This document shows, one piece after another, positions 24,106-37,151 of a DNA stretch of 64,000 nt. The notes beneath the pieces are model-generated. The model ran no database searches. It was not told the origin of the DNA and saw only the letters and a program-made list of their open reading frames with translations. Origin of the DNA: Chamaecyparis obtusa (taxonomy: Eukaryota > Streptophyta > Pinopsida > Cupressales > Cupressaceae). The position numbers were made by a program, and so were the translations under genes. Within the stretch, counting starts at the first letter, position 1. Every line of letters starts with the position of its first letter. The stretch spans positions 868,001 through 932,000 of the forward strand of contig BSBK01001162.1 of assembly GCA_027943335.1 (NCBI GenBank). Direction: 5' to 3'.

Positions 24106-25228
24106 TGTTAAGAATGAGAACATTGAGAGGGGGGGGGGGGGGTGAATCAGTGTTCACTGTATTTTAACTTTTCACTTAATCTAAATAAATGCTTAAGTAC
24201 TAAATTAAACATTCACATAAACATGAAACATGAAATTAACACATGACACCAATATAGTTACGGGGAAACCCAAATAGGTAAAAACTCTGGTGGGACTTGA
24301 TCCCCACTAATATTCTGTACTAGTATTTTGTGATCCTTGTTAGAAGATCCTTTACCCTGTTAGGAGTAGCTTTACAATGCTTTTAGTATAGTAGACCTGG
24401 TTAAAGGTTGGACCCTGTTAGGAGTCTTTTACAATGATCCCTATTAGGGGAGTGGACTCATTGTCCTAGAGCTCACTACTCAAATGATGAAGGCTACAAC
24501 CTTCTAAATCAAATACACACTATATCTGTAGGTGAACTGTAACTGTGACACTGCTTTTTATATCAGTTCCTTTGGTGCATTGATGCTTTGACCTCTTGCA
24601 AAGCTCTAATACATCTTATGCTCACTTTGCATACCTTTGCTTTTCTTATCACAACTCTCTTGCTACTTCCATATCACTTCCATATCGATTACAATGGGCA
24701 CACCTTATATTTATGCACTCATACCAAACATACAATTAGGTCAGCCCTATAACTAATTACAAATAATGATTCCAAATGAATTGGCTTAAGCATGCTTCCA
24801 ATTATACATATACATATGTTAGAAACCTAAATACAATGGGCACATAGCCTCTACAACATTAATTTATAATCACATACCAAAATAGTCTCTATCAGCTCTA
24901 TGCTCTATTTGTTGCTAGCACATACTGGCTATGCAACTTCAACTGACTGTAACTTTCACATCTTTTCATATCTACTTATGTGCTCTTAGAATAAGTATAA
25001 GTATAGTCTAACAACCTTAATTTACATGGTGCATACCTTAATTCATCTGTACACACATGCGCTAATGCTCTGAGTCTCTGGTGCTCTGTATGCTGTCCAA
25101 TCTTCAACACTTAACTGAATTTTGATCTTTACACTTAGTGCGCTGACTCCAAACTGCTATATGACTTTGTTTCCATAATGAAAACACTATATCTAGTCAT
25201 ATATCTTAGTATAGATAACTTACCAACA
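24106..25228 (-). repeat. Solo LTR S2, inserted in the CACTA transposase
   Basis: On the plus strand it opens TGTTAAGAATGAGAACATTG, then a run of 14 G, then TGAATCAGTG, and closes TTACCAACA. Internal words GGAAACCC, GGTGGGACTTGATCCCCAC and CCCTGTTAGGAG match the LTR of element E. No internal region is present, so it is a solo LTR. The flanks, cattt and ccttc, do not make a clean duplication, so the boundaries may be off by a few bases or the site has decayed. Confidence 0.75.
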
Positions 25229-26140
25229 CCTTCATGATTCCAATCATGCAATGAAAAATATCATTGAATCAAATAGCAATGGAGATCGGATTAATGCAAG
25301 TGCTCTTCCTTGGTTATTAACAAAGAAACAAAGTAATGCCATGAAATAAGTGATTCAAAAAATTTGATTTTCTACAAGATTTGTTGTGGATATAAGCAAT
25401 CTCATATCAAAGAAAAATGATTTTGGGTCAGGGATGAAAACACATGATAGACATACCTTCATCAAGGTAAGTCATAGTCTTTTGTATTTACAATATATTT
25501 GTGTAATTGCATTCAATTTTCATTGTATGAAATGATCAGTTGATAATTGTTGCAGTGTTTGCTACCCCTATCTCTCCCAGAGAACTTGGATAATAATATC
25601 AAATAAGTGATATATGATCTTGGAAAATACATGAGGTAGCAGTGATATTTATTCAATATACCAAACAAGTAATATATTGTAAAGTCTCGTATTTATATAT
25701 TTATGTCTTGAATCTCTTATAGGTGGTTGTCATCTAAATAAATCCATAAAGAAGATATAAAATATTGGAAGAAAAGCATTTGTTGATTAATGTGTGAAAT
25801 GAAAAAGTGTTTACCTCCAACTTTTTTTAATGCACAAGAACACTACCTCATACACCAAGTTGAGGAGATTGAATTGTGTGGACCTGTACATGCTAGCTCA
25901 ATGTGGATGGTTGAGAGACACTTGAAATTTTTGAAGGGTTTGGTACAACAAAGAGCATGTCTTGAAGTCTCTATGGTTGAGGGATATATGGTATACTAGA
26001 TGATGGTGTACATTACTCAATATCTTCCTAATCTTGTAGCAAAGACCAATAGAGATTGCATTTGAGATCTCAACTCAATTAAAAAATTTGAAGAGGAGCA
26101 CTTAGTGGGAAACGGTAGATTCAGGAAGCTGAAAGGTAAT
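25229..26140 (+). pseudogene. CACTA Tnp2 transposase, core second half
   Basis: The transposase resumes after S2 with INASALPWLLTKKQ (about 25290), GSGMKTHDRHTFIK (about 25425-25468), an intron, CLLPLSLPENL (about 25558), and LPPTFFNAQEHYLIHQVEEI followed by HLKFLKGLVQQRA (about 25807-25960). These match the C-terminal Tnp2 blocks. In-frame stops include one near 25347 and one near 25996. The gene is therefore dead but recognisable along its full length. Confidence 0.8.
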
Positions 26141-26219
26141 AAATTATGAGATGTTATTGTAGTAAATTAATTCTTAATCTTCAAAATAAATCTATTGTGA
26201 GTCATCTATTTACTTTTGT

Positions 26220-27148
26220 ACAGCTACTAAAGAGTGGGATGCAGTAAATTTGTTTATTGCAAACAATCAAGATTGGATGATGACATGGATTGAACAATGT
26301 CAGCATGATGGTCATAGATTAACATGGGAATCCATATCTTCATTGGTTATACAAGCTCATCGTAATGGAGATCCCAATGTTACACAAAAGAAAATAGATT
26401 TAGCATATGGTTTAAGAGATCACCAGGTACTTATAAATTTTTTAATTAATCAATCGTATGTTTTTCAACTCGTAATGCAATAATTTATACATGTTTGACA
26501 TTATTGCAGGTGAAACAACACGAAGCTATGTTTTGCAATGGTTATAAATTTTGCATCAAAAAGTTGGATGAAACGAAGAGAACTTGTGATTCTGGGATAA
26601 GTGTAGTGTTCCAAGTGACTAATATTTCATCTAGAAATGACTTACATCCTTAAGAGTCACAAAATTGATACTATGATATTTTGGTTGATATATTTGATCG
26701 TGACTTTAATTCCTTCAAATTAGTTCTCTTCGTTGTCAAATGGTACAGACTATGACTCAATAAAAATGATCCTGATAGAACTATTATTGAATATGACAAT
26801 GGATTTCCAATGATTAATACAAGGTTGTTTGAGCCAGTTGGAGAAGAGCCCTATGTTCTTCCAAGCCAATGTGAGTAGGTATTTTACTTAGAGGTTCCAC
26901 ATAAATTAGGTTGGTCACTTGTTGTTAGATATGATCCAAGAGGAAGGCTGATAAAATATAATGCGATGGAAGAAGATACCGAGGAAGATGAAGAAGTGGA
27001 AGATGATGTAGATGATGATAACAATCAAGAGCTAGTCGAAGAAGAATATGAAGAAGAAGAAGATGATGATGTTGCTACTGATGATGATGATGCTTCTACT
27101 GATGAGGATGATGATGGTGATGATGATGATGATGATGGTGATGATGAC
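26220..27148 (+). pseudogene. CACTA transposase C-terminal part with DUF4216-like domain and acidic tail
   Basis: A short exon (about 26224-26425) is followed after an intron by YYDILVDIFDRDFNSFKLVL (about 26670) and FEPVGEEPYVLPSQCE*VFYLEVP (about 26830-26900). This is the pattern of DUF4216, usual at the C-terminus of plant CACTA transposases. A long Asp/Glu tail, almost all GAT/GAA codons, runs from about 26966 until element B cuts it at 27148. The tail continues after B at 47058. Confidence 0.8.
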
Positions 27149-28406
27149 TGTTAGCTCTTTTTCATGTAGAATCACCAATATAGTTTTCAAACTTGACTCT
27201 CAGGTTCTCAACTCTGGATTCTCACAGGGAAAAGGCTAATTGATAAGGACCACATCCTTCTTCTACTTTGGGCTCCATAGACCCAAGTGGGTGTACCTAT
27301 ATTCAGACTTAATGCTCCACAATGATATTAATGAAAGCAAACATTCATTGTAGAAAAATGGCAAGTGTGACAAGGATAAAATCCTTCTTTTTGAGCTTTG
27401 AACTTGGGTAGGTTAACCCCTTTTAGATCTACTTCTTGAAAGGATCACAACAATAGTTTATATCCTTGATACAAACTTTATCTTCTCAATCGTTCAAACA
27501 TACATGAAAGTAAATTATTATTTGAATTTTGTTAAGGGTGAGATCTTTGCAAATCGAGGATAGACCAGTGCCTTATCTTTGGGTATAGAGTCAAACAGTG
27601 AAACATATACTTATAGAAATATTCTAAATGAAACACAAACAAATCCTAGATGAAGTGCCTTACAATTCATCCTCTCTTAACATGTTTGATCATCAAATTC
27701 TTGCCAAATTCCTAAGCTCTCAGAAATTAACCTAAAGACATTACCCTTTCCTTAAAAGGAGCTAGAGATTAAAATCACATATACCTTGTAAATGGTATAT
27801 CAAAACTACCTTATAGATTCAATACACAAAAGCCATATAATTCAAACAAGAAGACAATTGAAATCATGCAAGGGAATTATTTTATATTCCAATAAAATCT
27901 CACTGTATCAATACATTTCAAAATCTGATAAAATATTCTAAGATTTCAACAATGGCGTCAAGCCTCTACAGTATATTTTCAACCTCCTTTGAAATGAACA
28001 AGGACTTACTACTTATACCAATCAGCCATCTTGGAATCCTCAAAAGGATGCAACAAGCTTCAGATGGCTTTTAAAAGATCTTGCACTAAAAACAAGATTA
28101 CAAATCGAGAAAGTTATTTGCAACAACAGATCACAAATATCTATTTCCAACAATCCCGCAGGTGGCATCTTTGTCTAAAGATATTTCAGAGCAGTTGCTA
28201 AATTTGTTGCATGAATGATGACCACCATTTGGCTAATTTACATCATTCTTTGTTTGAAACTTTCTCTCCCTCATTTTCTGGATCAGATGCCATCTGCAAC
28301 TCTATTTGGCCAGATGTCATATTCGTGTCTATGATAACTTGTTTGACATTTTGTCCCTTTTTACCTTGACTTTCAAAAGCTTGGAATACTAACACCTACC
28401 GCTTCT

Positions 28407-31400
28407 TCACCTGATTGCCCTTTCTTCTGAATCTCCTGATAGATATGTGGATTTCCAAGTCATGTAGGTTTCTTCACTTGGCCAATGAAAGGCAAGGACC
28501 TCATCTTTCTTTGGGGACAACTTTTCCCACTCAGCAACCAACTGATGAACATCTATTCTCACATTAGCAAAGTGTAACCTAGCATCCTGAAGGAGTTCAA
28601 TAAAGTGTACAAATGGGGTATTATCATCTATACCTAGAATGTCATTTATTTTAGTCAGTACTCATCTATCTATTTGCTCCATCCATTGACCTTTATCCTT
28701 GATTACCCCATCTACCTTAATAAGACTAGGGAAAATTTGGAAATCATCCTGGAAATATCTTGTCCTTAAGATTTCTGACCTTCTTCTTATACTCTCTCTA
28801 TTTACCTCAAAATCAAAAAGATCCATGATAACCCTATAAGTACTTGCAAGCTCAATATTTGCAACACACTGATCTTTATTTTGATCAAACCATGACCTCA
28901 GAGTATCTTTCCTTGCAGTCCATCTTTCCAAAATTTTGTCCATAGTTGCCACCTCTTTCTGAAAAGTCACTAAGACATCTGCTAATTGTTTTGCAGATTT
29001 GTATATTTCTTTAGGTCTCACCTTTGCAACAAAATGTGACACAACACCTTTTATCTTATCAGCTAACTTATTCTTTACCTTTTGATCAATATCTTCTTCA
29101 TCTATGGAAGGAGGAGAAAGGGAAGGGGGAAGTTCAATAATGGGGCTTGATGAGGAAGGCCTTGCAGAGGAGGAAGCTATCTGAATTTGTTTTGATAATT
29201 TTATTGGGCCCTATTCTCCCAATTTCTTTCTTAAATTTGCAATCAGAATATCTGTCTCAAGAATCCCCTATTTCATCTCACCATAAACCTTCAAAACTAT
29301 TTCCAATTATGCAGTGAGCTCATCCTTCTCTTTAGCTTCCTTTTCTGCCACCTTTGCTGTTAACTGTGCCGTGGCCATTACCATACCTGATGCCTCCACC
29401 AAAGATGTATCAGTAACTCTTCTCACAATTAAACTCCTTGAGAGGTCATCTTTGACAATTTGCTTTCCTTTATCACTTTCATTCTTCCTCAAAGACCACA
29501 TTACCAATGCTTGATGATTATCACTGAAAGTGACTCCTTTAACAGCTTGTTCTACTTCTTCTAGAGTCCTATGGAGAGGAGTGGTTTGTTTTCTGACTGC
29601 ATCAAACACTGCTGCATCAGCTATATCCCATTCTGGGAGGATCAGTACTCCTGACATCTTTACCATATCTCTTCCCTATTCTGGAGTGATTTGTTTGAAC
29701 TTTGCAGTCATCTCTATTTTCACTTCTTCCTCTATAACTTGTAAATCCTTCTCCAGATTCTCTTCATGTCTCTTCTCATAGATTTCTTGAAATTGTTTGA
29801 TGTTTAATTTCCAAAGAAACTGCATAAAGGCCCTAGTTTTAACAAAAGTGTCATCAACCAAAAATTCTTCATAAGCTTGCTTGATTACAGGGTCCAATTT
29901 AGTACCTTCTCACTCCCCTACTATTAGATCCAACTTAGGTTCTTTTGGTAGCTCTGGCACTCCCTCATTTACTTCTTCATAAGTCATAAAGATCTGACCT
30001 AGAGCATCTACTTACTGTACTTGTTCTGCAATCTCTTGGTCATCAAAAATTCTTATAGGAGATTGTGATGGGGAGTACTCCTTTTCCACATGAGCAGGTC
30101 TCTCTTCCAACCTTTTCTTTTTTGATGGGGGTGGAGAATCAATTATATCTTTAGAAGTCTGAGGAGGAGAATTGAGGATCTCCACAATTTCCTTTTGGTT
30201 TGCAATCTATTGTGAGGTTGATGGGATATCCCTTTTATCCATCTACTTTTGCTGGCTCTGTTCTGGTATCACCACATTGTAACCAGTCTTCTTTTGTACC
30301 ATATATCTCCCTGGGGGTAACCCTTTTGCAAACACAGGCTTGCTCAACAATTGTCTAGCCTTTTTTGGATCATCCTTCATAACCTTTTCCTTTTTCTCAT
30401 TTAAAGTCTGGAAAATATCTTGAAAACAATTCATTAGAGTGTCTATTTTCTTCCCCATTGGAGTTATGCTTTTTAGGGGATCCCATCCTGAATCAAATTG
30501 CTGGATAAAATCTAGTGTCTTCTTGTATACCAACCATTTTTCTTTCATGACCTCTTGTTCCTGTATTTTTGCTACATTCCTGATGATATCTTCAGGGAAA
30601 TTAAAAATATGGTTGATCATGGCACACTTGGCTCTCTTTTTAAACATTTCATTATAGAAACCTTCTGGATCTACTGTTCTAGCAATTACAGTAGCCATAT
30701 GGTATGGAGCCAGAATTTTATCGATGTAGACCCATCCACCTTTGGTTATTATGAATTGATGGGCAATGGTAAAAATTGGGGATAAAGTTCCCTTGCCTTT
30801 CCCAGTGAGGGCACACTCCTCAATATCTCCTAATTGCCTCAAGAACTTTGCAATTTCAATCCTAAGGGGTACTTGATAGGGCAGTATAAAAAGGGTCCCC
30901 CTAAAACCATACAAACTGATAACAGTTGATACATTGTAGAAAATAACATCTCCCCAATTGTGTATGATGTTCAGGTTCTTAGCAAACTGGTTTGGCCTAA
31001 CAGGCTGTGCTAACAGTGTTGGGATTCTTGGGTTGTCTAAGACAAACAACTTCCTGAGTCTAGCTGCAAAACGTTTATCAAAATTGATGAAACTATGATC
31101 CTTCTCATCCCAGGTCATTGTGAGGCTCCATAGTTGGACTGGCATGTCTTCACCATCCTTCTTTCTCACCAATTCCATTTCTTGTTCAAAATAGCCTGCT
31201 CCTTTGAACAGAAACATATACATTATGAAAGAGTACCAGCAAAAGGGTCTATCACTTTCATTCTTTTGAATCTTTACTAATCCATTATGGATTAATTCAG
31301 CAATGAAAGGAGCAAAATCAAAAGTGATAGACACGTGTGCATGTAAAATTTGGATCATCATGCACATCAAGTGTATTGGCATCCTTTCACTAACATCTTC

Positions 31401-32111
31401 TCCAAAAACCTGACACAATGACCAATATGCACCCCTAGCTCTGAGATCAAAATATTCTATTTTAAAAGGCTCCGGAGTGTTTTGCCCCACAACAACCATT
31501 TTTCCAATTTTGGTACAAAAATCCTTCAACAACTTGCCTCTATAATAGTTCCTTTGTGCATTGTATACTTGTCTTAGTTCTTCAAAGTTAATGCTTTCCA
31601 AACTTTCTGAAGGTTCACTCAACCCGAACACCTTCCTGATTTCTTCAGCTAAAATGTTAAACAATAACACTCCCTTTGCATCCCTAATTTCTTTAGTGAT
31701 TGGATCATAATTTTTTGCAACCTGGGTCATCAAAGCTACATCTAAAAAGACACCAGGCACGATAAGTTTTCCTAAGTTAGACTGCCATATATTGCTTGCA
31801 GGGTGAGGGGCATTTCTCTGACTAAAACCTACTTTGAACAATTCCAGTCCTGTGGTATCAGAGTCACCTCTTGCATTGATAGTACCAATCTTGGCCTCTT
31901 TAATAAAACTTGCCATGTCATATAAACCTTCTGCTATTTTTACCCTAGGATCTTTGGGAATCAAACTCTTATTCTTCACCGGGGTAGTGGAAGAGCTAGG
32001 AAGTAACTGTAATAAATCTTCGTGCAAACCTCTTTCACTATACTCTATTTTACCTGACAATTCTTTCCTTGGGGCCATTTTGAGGTTTATCTTTAAAAGA
32101 AATCCTTGCAA
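28407..32111 (-). pseudogene. LTR-encoded long ORF of element B, 3' LTR copy
   Basis: One frame of 1,234 codons from ATG at 32111 (a second ATG, MAPRKELSGK, lies 11 codons in) to TGA at 28407-28409. The first 622 codons are open. Later stops lie at about 30243, 30206, 30013, 29905, 29676, 29307, 29270, 29214 and 28662. Most of these are sense codons in the other LTR. The first half is mixed alpha/beta in character with many aromatic residues (RARGAYWSLCQVFGEDV). The middle is Pro/Ser/acid-rich, and the last third is helical and charged. No catalytic motif recognised. It recalls accessory ORFs of plant gypsy elements, but I do not assign a function. Confidence 0.8.
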
Positions 32112-32449
32112 GATAGACTAAACATAGAGCTGTGATTCTTTTAATAAGGAAGCAAATCGCACAAGAATTTTACCAACCTGTTTTCTCAGAAACCACCCAG
32201 GAATAGCAGCCAAACCTCAGAAATCTTCATGCCTGAATCTCTACAAATTTTGATCTCTTTGTGGTTTTGAAAGTGCAAAAAATTTTGATATATGAGCCAC
32301 TTAAAGTAGTCCTGTCAACAATTAATTCAGCACGATTGAAACAATTACTCCTCCAGAAGAGCGAACTATCACTTCTTCAAGGGGAAGCCTCACTTCGCAC
32401 CATTTTATCTTCAGTTTGAATGAGAACCATCGATCCTCATTAGCAGATG

Positions 32450-33110
32450 ATCTAATGGCTTATCTCATGATCGTATGGCATAAAAAACACTCACGCGAAC
32501 ATGCGACTAACCGTCACATTACCTTTCTATCTTTGGCGGTCTCTTGTAACTTCCTCTGTTAACATGAAATGCTTTTCGCATGATCACATAGCTTAAAAGA
32601 AGCTTATGAAAACATGCAAAAACCCTTTACCACTAACCATCACTGTCTTCTTTTTAGCCACCGGTCCCACCTCGCCTTCATCAACAAAGAAATTCCACGC
32701 TTGCAACACCTGGCAGAATGTCAGGTAATTTCTTTCTTTTCAAGCACCGGTGTCTGCTGAAGCTAACCAATGAGAAAACATCATTTATGCACATCTGTCA
32801 AAAGGTTTCACCAGAGAATCAAACTTGATTCAACATAAGATCAAGGGCCTATCCCATAATCACATAGCTTAAAAGATCCCATGCGATTATACGATAGCCA
32901 TCCGATCTTCCCTTTACTATTTTAAAGCCTTGGAGATTCTTCTGTTACCGGCCCTACTATTCTCAACAAATAGAAGGCCGCCACTTGTAAGATACTTGTC
33001 AGTGGTCCCACCTTGTTTTCACATGAGGCTTTTGTTATAAGATCAACAGCCATTTCGCATGTTGGCATGGCTTGGAAATATTCCATGTGAACACGCGACC
33101 GCCGTTAGAT
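32450..33110 (-). repeat. Four diverged stem-loop repeats in LTR B (3' copy)
   Basis: The motif TTCGCATG...CATGGCTTAAAAG...CCATGCGAACATGCGA recurs at about 32460, 32572, 32850 and 33053. Each can pair its 5' CGCATG side with its 3' CATGCG side. They lie between the TATA box and the long frame, so they would be in the RNA leader if that TATA is used. Confidence 0.6.
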
Positions 33111-33157
33111 CTTCTTTGAAGATTCACGGTTGGATGAACTTGAAACATAAGACATGT

Positions 33158-33165
33158 TATTTATA
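33158..33165 (-). promoter_or_regulatory. TATA box of LTR B (3' copy)
   Basis: On the minus strand GGTATAAATAACATG, about 330 bp from the LTR start and upstream of the long frame. It is conserved in the other LTR at 46719-46726. Confidence 0.55.
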
Positions 33166-33496
33166 CCATCGGGTTTCTAGACTTAGGAAGAAATATAACC
33201 CATGCATAAAAATAAATGTATGTGCTCTTTAATGGACCTAAGTGACTTAAAAAGTAACGCTTGAAAAGGAATAAAGAAATTGACTTAGGATTTATTTTGA
33301 AAATGGCAAACACTTTGGGGTTTTTGACATGAATTCGAAATTCTTCAAGGACAAGACCTAGGGTAAGGATTTTTGAAATAGGGTTATGACAATTTTTGAA
33401 GACATTCCAACACTTGTACCCAGGATAACTTCACAAACCAGAGGACTAAACCAACGTTTGGACAAAAACCTCAAAAAATTAAGAATACTCCCAACA

Positions 33497-33656
33497 GTGG
33501 CTCTATCTAAGGATGCTTGATTGCAAAATCATAGCAAGAACTTAAAAATCTCTGGGAGGCAGACCACAAAACCTAAACCTAAAATAGGAAACAAACACAC
33601 AATAGAAACAAACACACCTATACATATATACAAGCCTACTGTGCATGGAAAAAGAT
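33497..33656 (-). other. Element B 3' end of internal region, without a clear polypurine tract
   Basis: Between the integrase stop and the 3' LTR the minus strand reads CTTAGATAGAGCCAC just before TGTTGGG. There is no purine run of the kind seen for elements A, C and E. Confidence 0.5.
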
Positions 33657-34890
33657 TTAACTGAAGAAAATTTTTAGAAATTATCCATGCACTGGCAATT
33701 CCTGCTTTTCACCATCCAAATGTTGCAAGAAATATGAATCCTTACCATGGGTTTGATGAACAATATAAGGTCCCATTCATAAAGACTTAAATTTTTTGTG
33801 TTTCCCTTTATCTTCAGCCCTGGCATTCCATTGGAGAACCATATCACCAGGCTGGAACTTTCTCATAGTTGCTCTCTTATCAAAAAGATATTTCATCTTC
33901 TGTTGTAACTTCATATTTTCCTTTTGTCCCTCCCTTCTAATCTCATCTAATTCAATCAGCTAAACCATTCTCTCCTGTAGTGGATCACTGATTTCCATAT
34001 CCTCTTCTTGCATAAACTTATAGATCAGAAGGAAGTTATTTACTGGCAATCTTGATTTAGCACCATATACCATTTCAAAAGGGGACTTACCAGTAGCCCT
34101 CTTCTTAGAAATCCTATTAGCCTAGAGTGCTAACTTTAGTTTTACATGCCAGCTTCTCTTATTCTTTTCCAGGGTTTTCTTCAGAATCTACAGAATACTC
34201 TTGTTGCTGGATTCAGCCTATCCATTGGCTTGTGGATGATAAGGGGATGAGTAAGACAATACTATGCCCATTTCTGAGCAAAAATTAGTGATCTCCTATG
34301 ACCTAAAGCTCATAGCATTGTCAACAACCAATTTAACAGGAACACCAAATCTAGTAATTATGTTGTTCATCAGAAACTCGATCACAACAGCATTGGTTGC
34401 CCTTTTGGTTGGGATTGCTTCAATCCACTTGGTGAAATAATCAGTAGCCACCAAAATGTGACTATGTCCCCCACTAGACTTCTTAGAGAATTCTCCTATA
34501 AAATCCATACCCCACATTGCAAAAGGAGCTTCTGCAACCACAGGGTTCAGTAATAATGCACTTGAAAACTTCAATTTTTTAGAGAACCTTCGACAAGGTT
34601 CACATTTCCTCACATAAGAATGAGTGTCTTTGAACAACATAGGCCAATAATATCCTACTCTTAAGATTTTATGAGCTGTTGATCGAGCAGAATGATGTCC
34701 TCCACGTATTCTAGAGTGCATTTCCTTTAACATTTTCTCTGACTGATGCTTATCCAGACAAAAGAGTAAAATACCATCATTATCCTTCCAATACAAATCA
34801 CCCTGGATCAACACATATCTCTGAGCTTGCAATCTCAGACTCCTTCTTTGATTATCATTTAAATTAGGTGGACATTTAGCATTTTTAATA
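33657..34890 (-). pseudogene. Element B integrase
   Basis: HHCC zinc domain HSRIRGGHHSA...CEPCRRF at about 34720-34590. Core residues: D in GMDFIGEF (about 34506), D in VVDNAMS (about 34316) and E in AESSNKS (about 34215). The C-terminal part has FQPGDMVLQW and WMGPYIVHQ (about 33830-33750). Stops occur at 34296-34298 and at about 34222, 34189, 34120 and 33960, plus one just before the final TAA at 33657-33659. The frame is continuous with RT. Confidence 0.85.
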
Positions 34891-35660
34891 AAATAAATAA
34901 CATCCTTGTACCAGGGTTGCATTTCAATACTGGTAATCATATCAATGTTAGCAGCAACATTATTTACCTGAACAAGGTCCATGTTTTCCTCAGTCATTAA
35001 CTTAGCAAGTCCCAATCCTCTCACCAATTTTGTAATATGAATTTCTAGGTCAAACTCTTGAATCCTGTTTATCCATTTGCACCTCTTTCCTATGACTTCA
35101 CTCTGTGTTAAGATATCCTTTACTGCAGCATGAGGCACATAAGCACTAACCTTTGCACAGACCAAATATGGTCTGAAAGTTTTAACTACCTTCACAAGTG
35201 CATAGGCTTGCTTTTCCATTAGTTCATAATTTAATTCAGCAGATTGTAATGACTTGCTAAAAAAGGCTATAGGATGCTCATACCCTTCTTGATCCTTTTG
35301 CAAAAGGATAGCTGCAATAGTATGAAAAGATGCAAAGGAAAACAAAGAAAATGGTTTTAAGTAATCAGGGGATACCAAAATCGGGGCCTCTTGAATTGTT
35401 TGTTTGATTTTTGTGAAAGCTTGCTGAGCTTCAAGGTTCCAATCAAACTTCACATCCTTCTTTAGGAACTTCACTATGGGCTTGACCAAAACTGCAAAGT
35501 TGGCAATAAATCTTCTTACAAAATTAATCTGTCCCAAAAATGACTGGACACCTTTTATGTTCTTTGGTGGAGGGACCTTTTGAATCACTTCTACTCTTTT
35601 AGGATCAATCTTGACTCCTTCTTTTGACACTATGTGCCCAAGTAACTTCCCCTCTGTCAC
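34891..35660 (-). pseudogene. Element B native RNase H and connection
   Basis: Follows RT in frame. The position that should read TDAS reads SFAS (FSFASFHTIAAILLQ, about 35335), so the first catalytic Asp is gone. The E in YELMEKQAYALV is kept (about 35220). The TDH position reads YVPHAAVKDIL (about 35130), so a second Asp is gone too. The fold is recognisable but the nuclease centre is not, in keeping with a separate second RNase H upstream. Confidence 0.8.
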
Positions 35661-36480
35661 AGCAAACTAACACTTTTTGGGATTCAAGGACACACCAAAT
35701 TCTAAGGCCTTAAGAATGACCTTCTCCAAATGGGAACAATGATCCTCAGCTTTCTTGGAATAAGTAGTGAGATCATCTTGATATACAACCATTAAAACAT
35801 TTATCAATTCCTCAAATGCAACATCCATGGCTCTCTGAAATGTTTCTCCAGCATTTTTTAGACCAAAAGGCATGTGAACATATACATATGTTCCCCATGG
35901 GGTTGTAAAGGTTGTCTTAAATTGTTCTAATTTTTTGACTAGCACTTGATTATACCCAGAGAAACCATCCATCATTGACAAGAGTTCACATCCAGTCACC
36001 CTATGTAGCATATCCTCCATATTGGGCAATCCATAGTTATCCTTAAGCGAAGCTACATTCAGGTTCCTGAAATCAACACAGAGTCTAATATCACCATTCT
36101 TTTTCCTTACTGGCACAAGATTCGAGACCCAAGTTGAGTGCCTAATTGGTTCAATAATACTAGCATCTCTCAGTTTTGTCAACTCAACTTGCATCTTGGT
36201 AGCCAATAAAGGGTTAATGGGTCTCTGCTTTTGTCTAAAAGGCTTGGTTTCCTCTTTTAGAGGAATTTCATGCTGAAATAGATCAGCCCTATAGGCTTTG
36301 AGATCATCATAGGACCAAGCAAATACATGCTTGTACTTTTTCAGAAGTCTTATCAGATTTCCTCTGATCTCTTTACTCAGTTTCTTGCCAATGTATACCA
36401 TTTGTGGGAGGTTTTCTGAACCCAAGTTTATTTCCTCTAAGTCCTCCATTTTAGTGTTAGACTTCTGAGACAAAAAACCA
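35661..36480 (-). pseudogene. Element B reverse transcriptase
   Basis: RT blocks in order: RDASIIEPIRHSTWVSNLV (about 36170), RLCVDFRNLNVASLKDNYGLP (about 36080), MMDGFSGYN (about 35970), MPFGLKNAGETFQRAM (about 35870) and catalytic YQDD at 35772-35783. YQDD keeps both aspartates but has Gln where most gypsy elements have Ile, Val or Met. One stop (about 35669, KKC*FAV) separates it from the RNase H; the frame is otherwise intact. Confidence 0.9.
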
Positions 36481-36659
36481 TCATTTATCTTGAACATTCC
36501 TTCCAATTCTACTAACCCTTTAGGTATGTGGTTGGATGGCAACTGCACTATTTCATTCCCCATGATGCATTCTTTTCCCTCAACACACTGTTGTATCTCA
36601 TTGAGATCTATTTGCTGACCATCATATTGATCAAGGCCTTGAAGGAACCTAAGGATATC

Positions 36660-37151
36660 TAAGTCATCCTCAAAAACTTGCCAATTATATACATTATCAG
36701 GCACTGCAGGCCTAGATTTGACTTCTAACATAGATACACCAGTGAGGGTTATATCTTCACTCTTAAGGGAAACATTTGCAAGAAAATCTGCCATGATATT
36801 ATTGGATCTTTCTACCCAAAGTAGATTGAAAGCATCAAAAAACTCTAGCCTATCCCAAACAGCATGTTTATACAATTTCAACCTTTCATCTTTAGAAGCA
36901 TACTGAGATCTCACTTGGGCTATAATCAAATGGGAATCACCATGAACCTTTAAATATTTAATACCATGTTTTATGGCCACATCTAACCCCAATATCAAGG
37001 CCTCATACTCAGCAGTGTTATTTGTACACTCAAAAGTTAACAAGAATGAGTATTTAAATGTAATTCCTGATGGGGAAATGAACACCACACTAGCTCCTAA
37101 TCCTTCCTTAGAGCATCCACCATCAAAGAAAATTTTCCAAAGCCCATCTTG
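36660..37151 (-). pseudogene. Element B second (archaeal-type) RNase H, upstream of RT
   Basis: WKIFFDGGCSKEG opens the domain. Acid residues: D in FFDGG (about 37126), E in TAEYEAL (about 37010), D in HGDSHL (about 36938) and D in IMADFLA (about 36790). All four are present. The NTAEYEAL block is shared with the second RNase H of element A. Here the domain lies between protease and RT, not between RT-RH and integrase. A TAG at the protease end (37152-37154) precedes it in the same frame. Confidence 0.88.

Larger units (their letters stand above)
27149..33496 (-). repeat. Element B 3' LTR
   Basis: 6,348 bp. In element orientation: a 5' end with a TATA box (33158-33165), a segment with four stem-loop repeats (about 32450-33110), the long reading frame (32111 down to 28407), then 1.26 kb to the LTR end. 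Full-length alignment with 40707-47057 is evident throughout. Confidence 0.93.

Noticed and set aside
24106..25233. Clean 5-bp duplication for solo LTR S2
   Set aside because: The flanks cattt and ccttc differ at two of five positions, so I do not claim a duplication.
26966..27154. Small acidic protein gene
   Set aside because: It is the Asp/Glu tail of the CACTA transposase, cut by element B and continued at 47058.
29307..29781. Separate small genes in LTR B on either strand
   Set aside because: The minus-strand pieces are all in the phase of the 1,234-codon frame and are split only by stops; the plus-strand ones are shadows.
30439..30785. Plus-strand frames inside LTR B
   Set aside because: Shadows of the long minus-strand frame; they contain no domain and are not in a conserved phase of their own.
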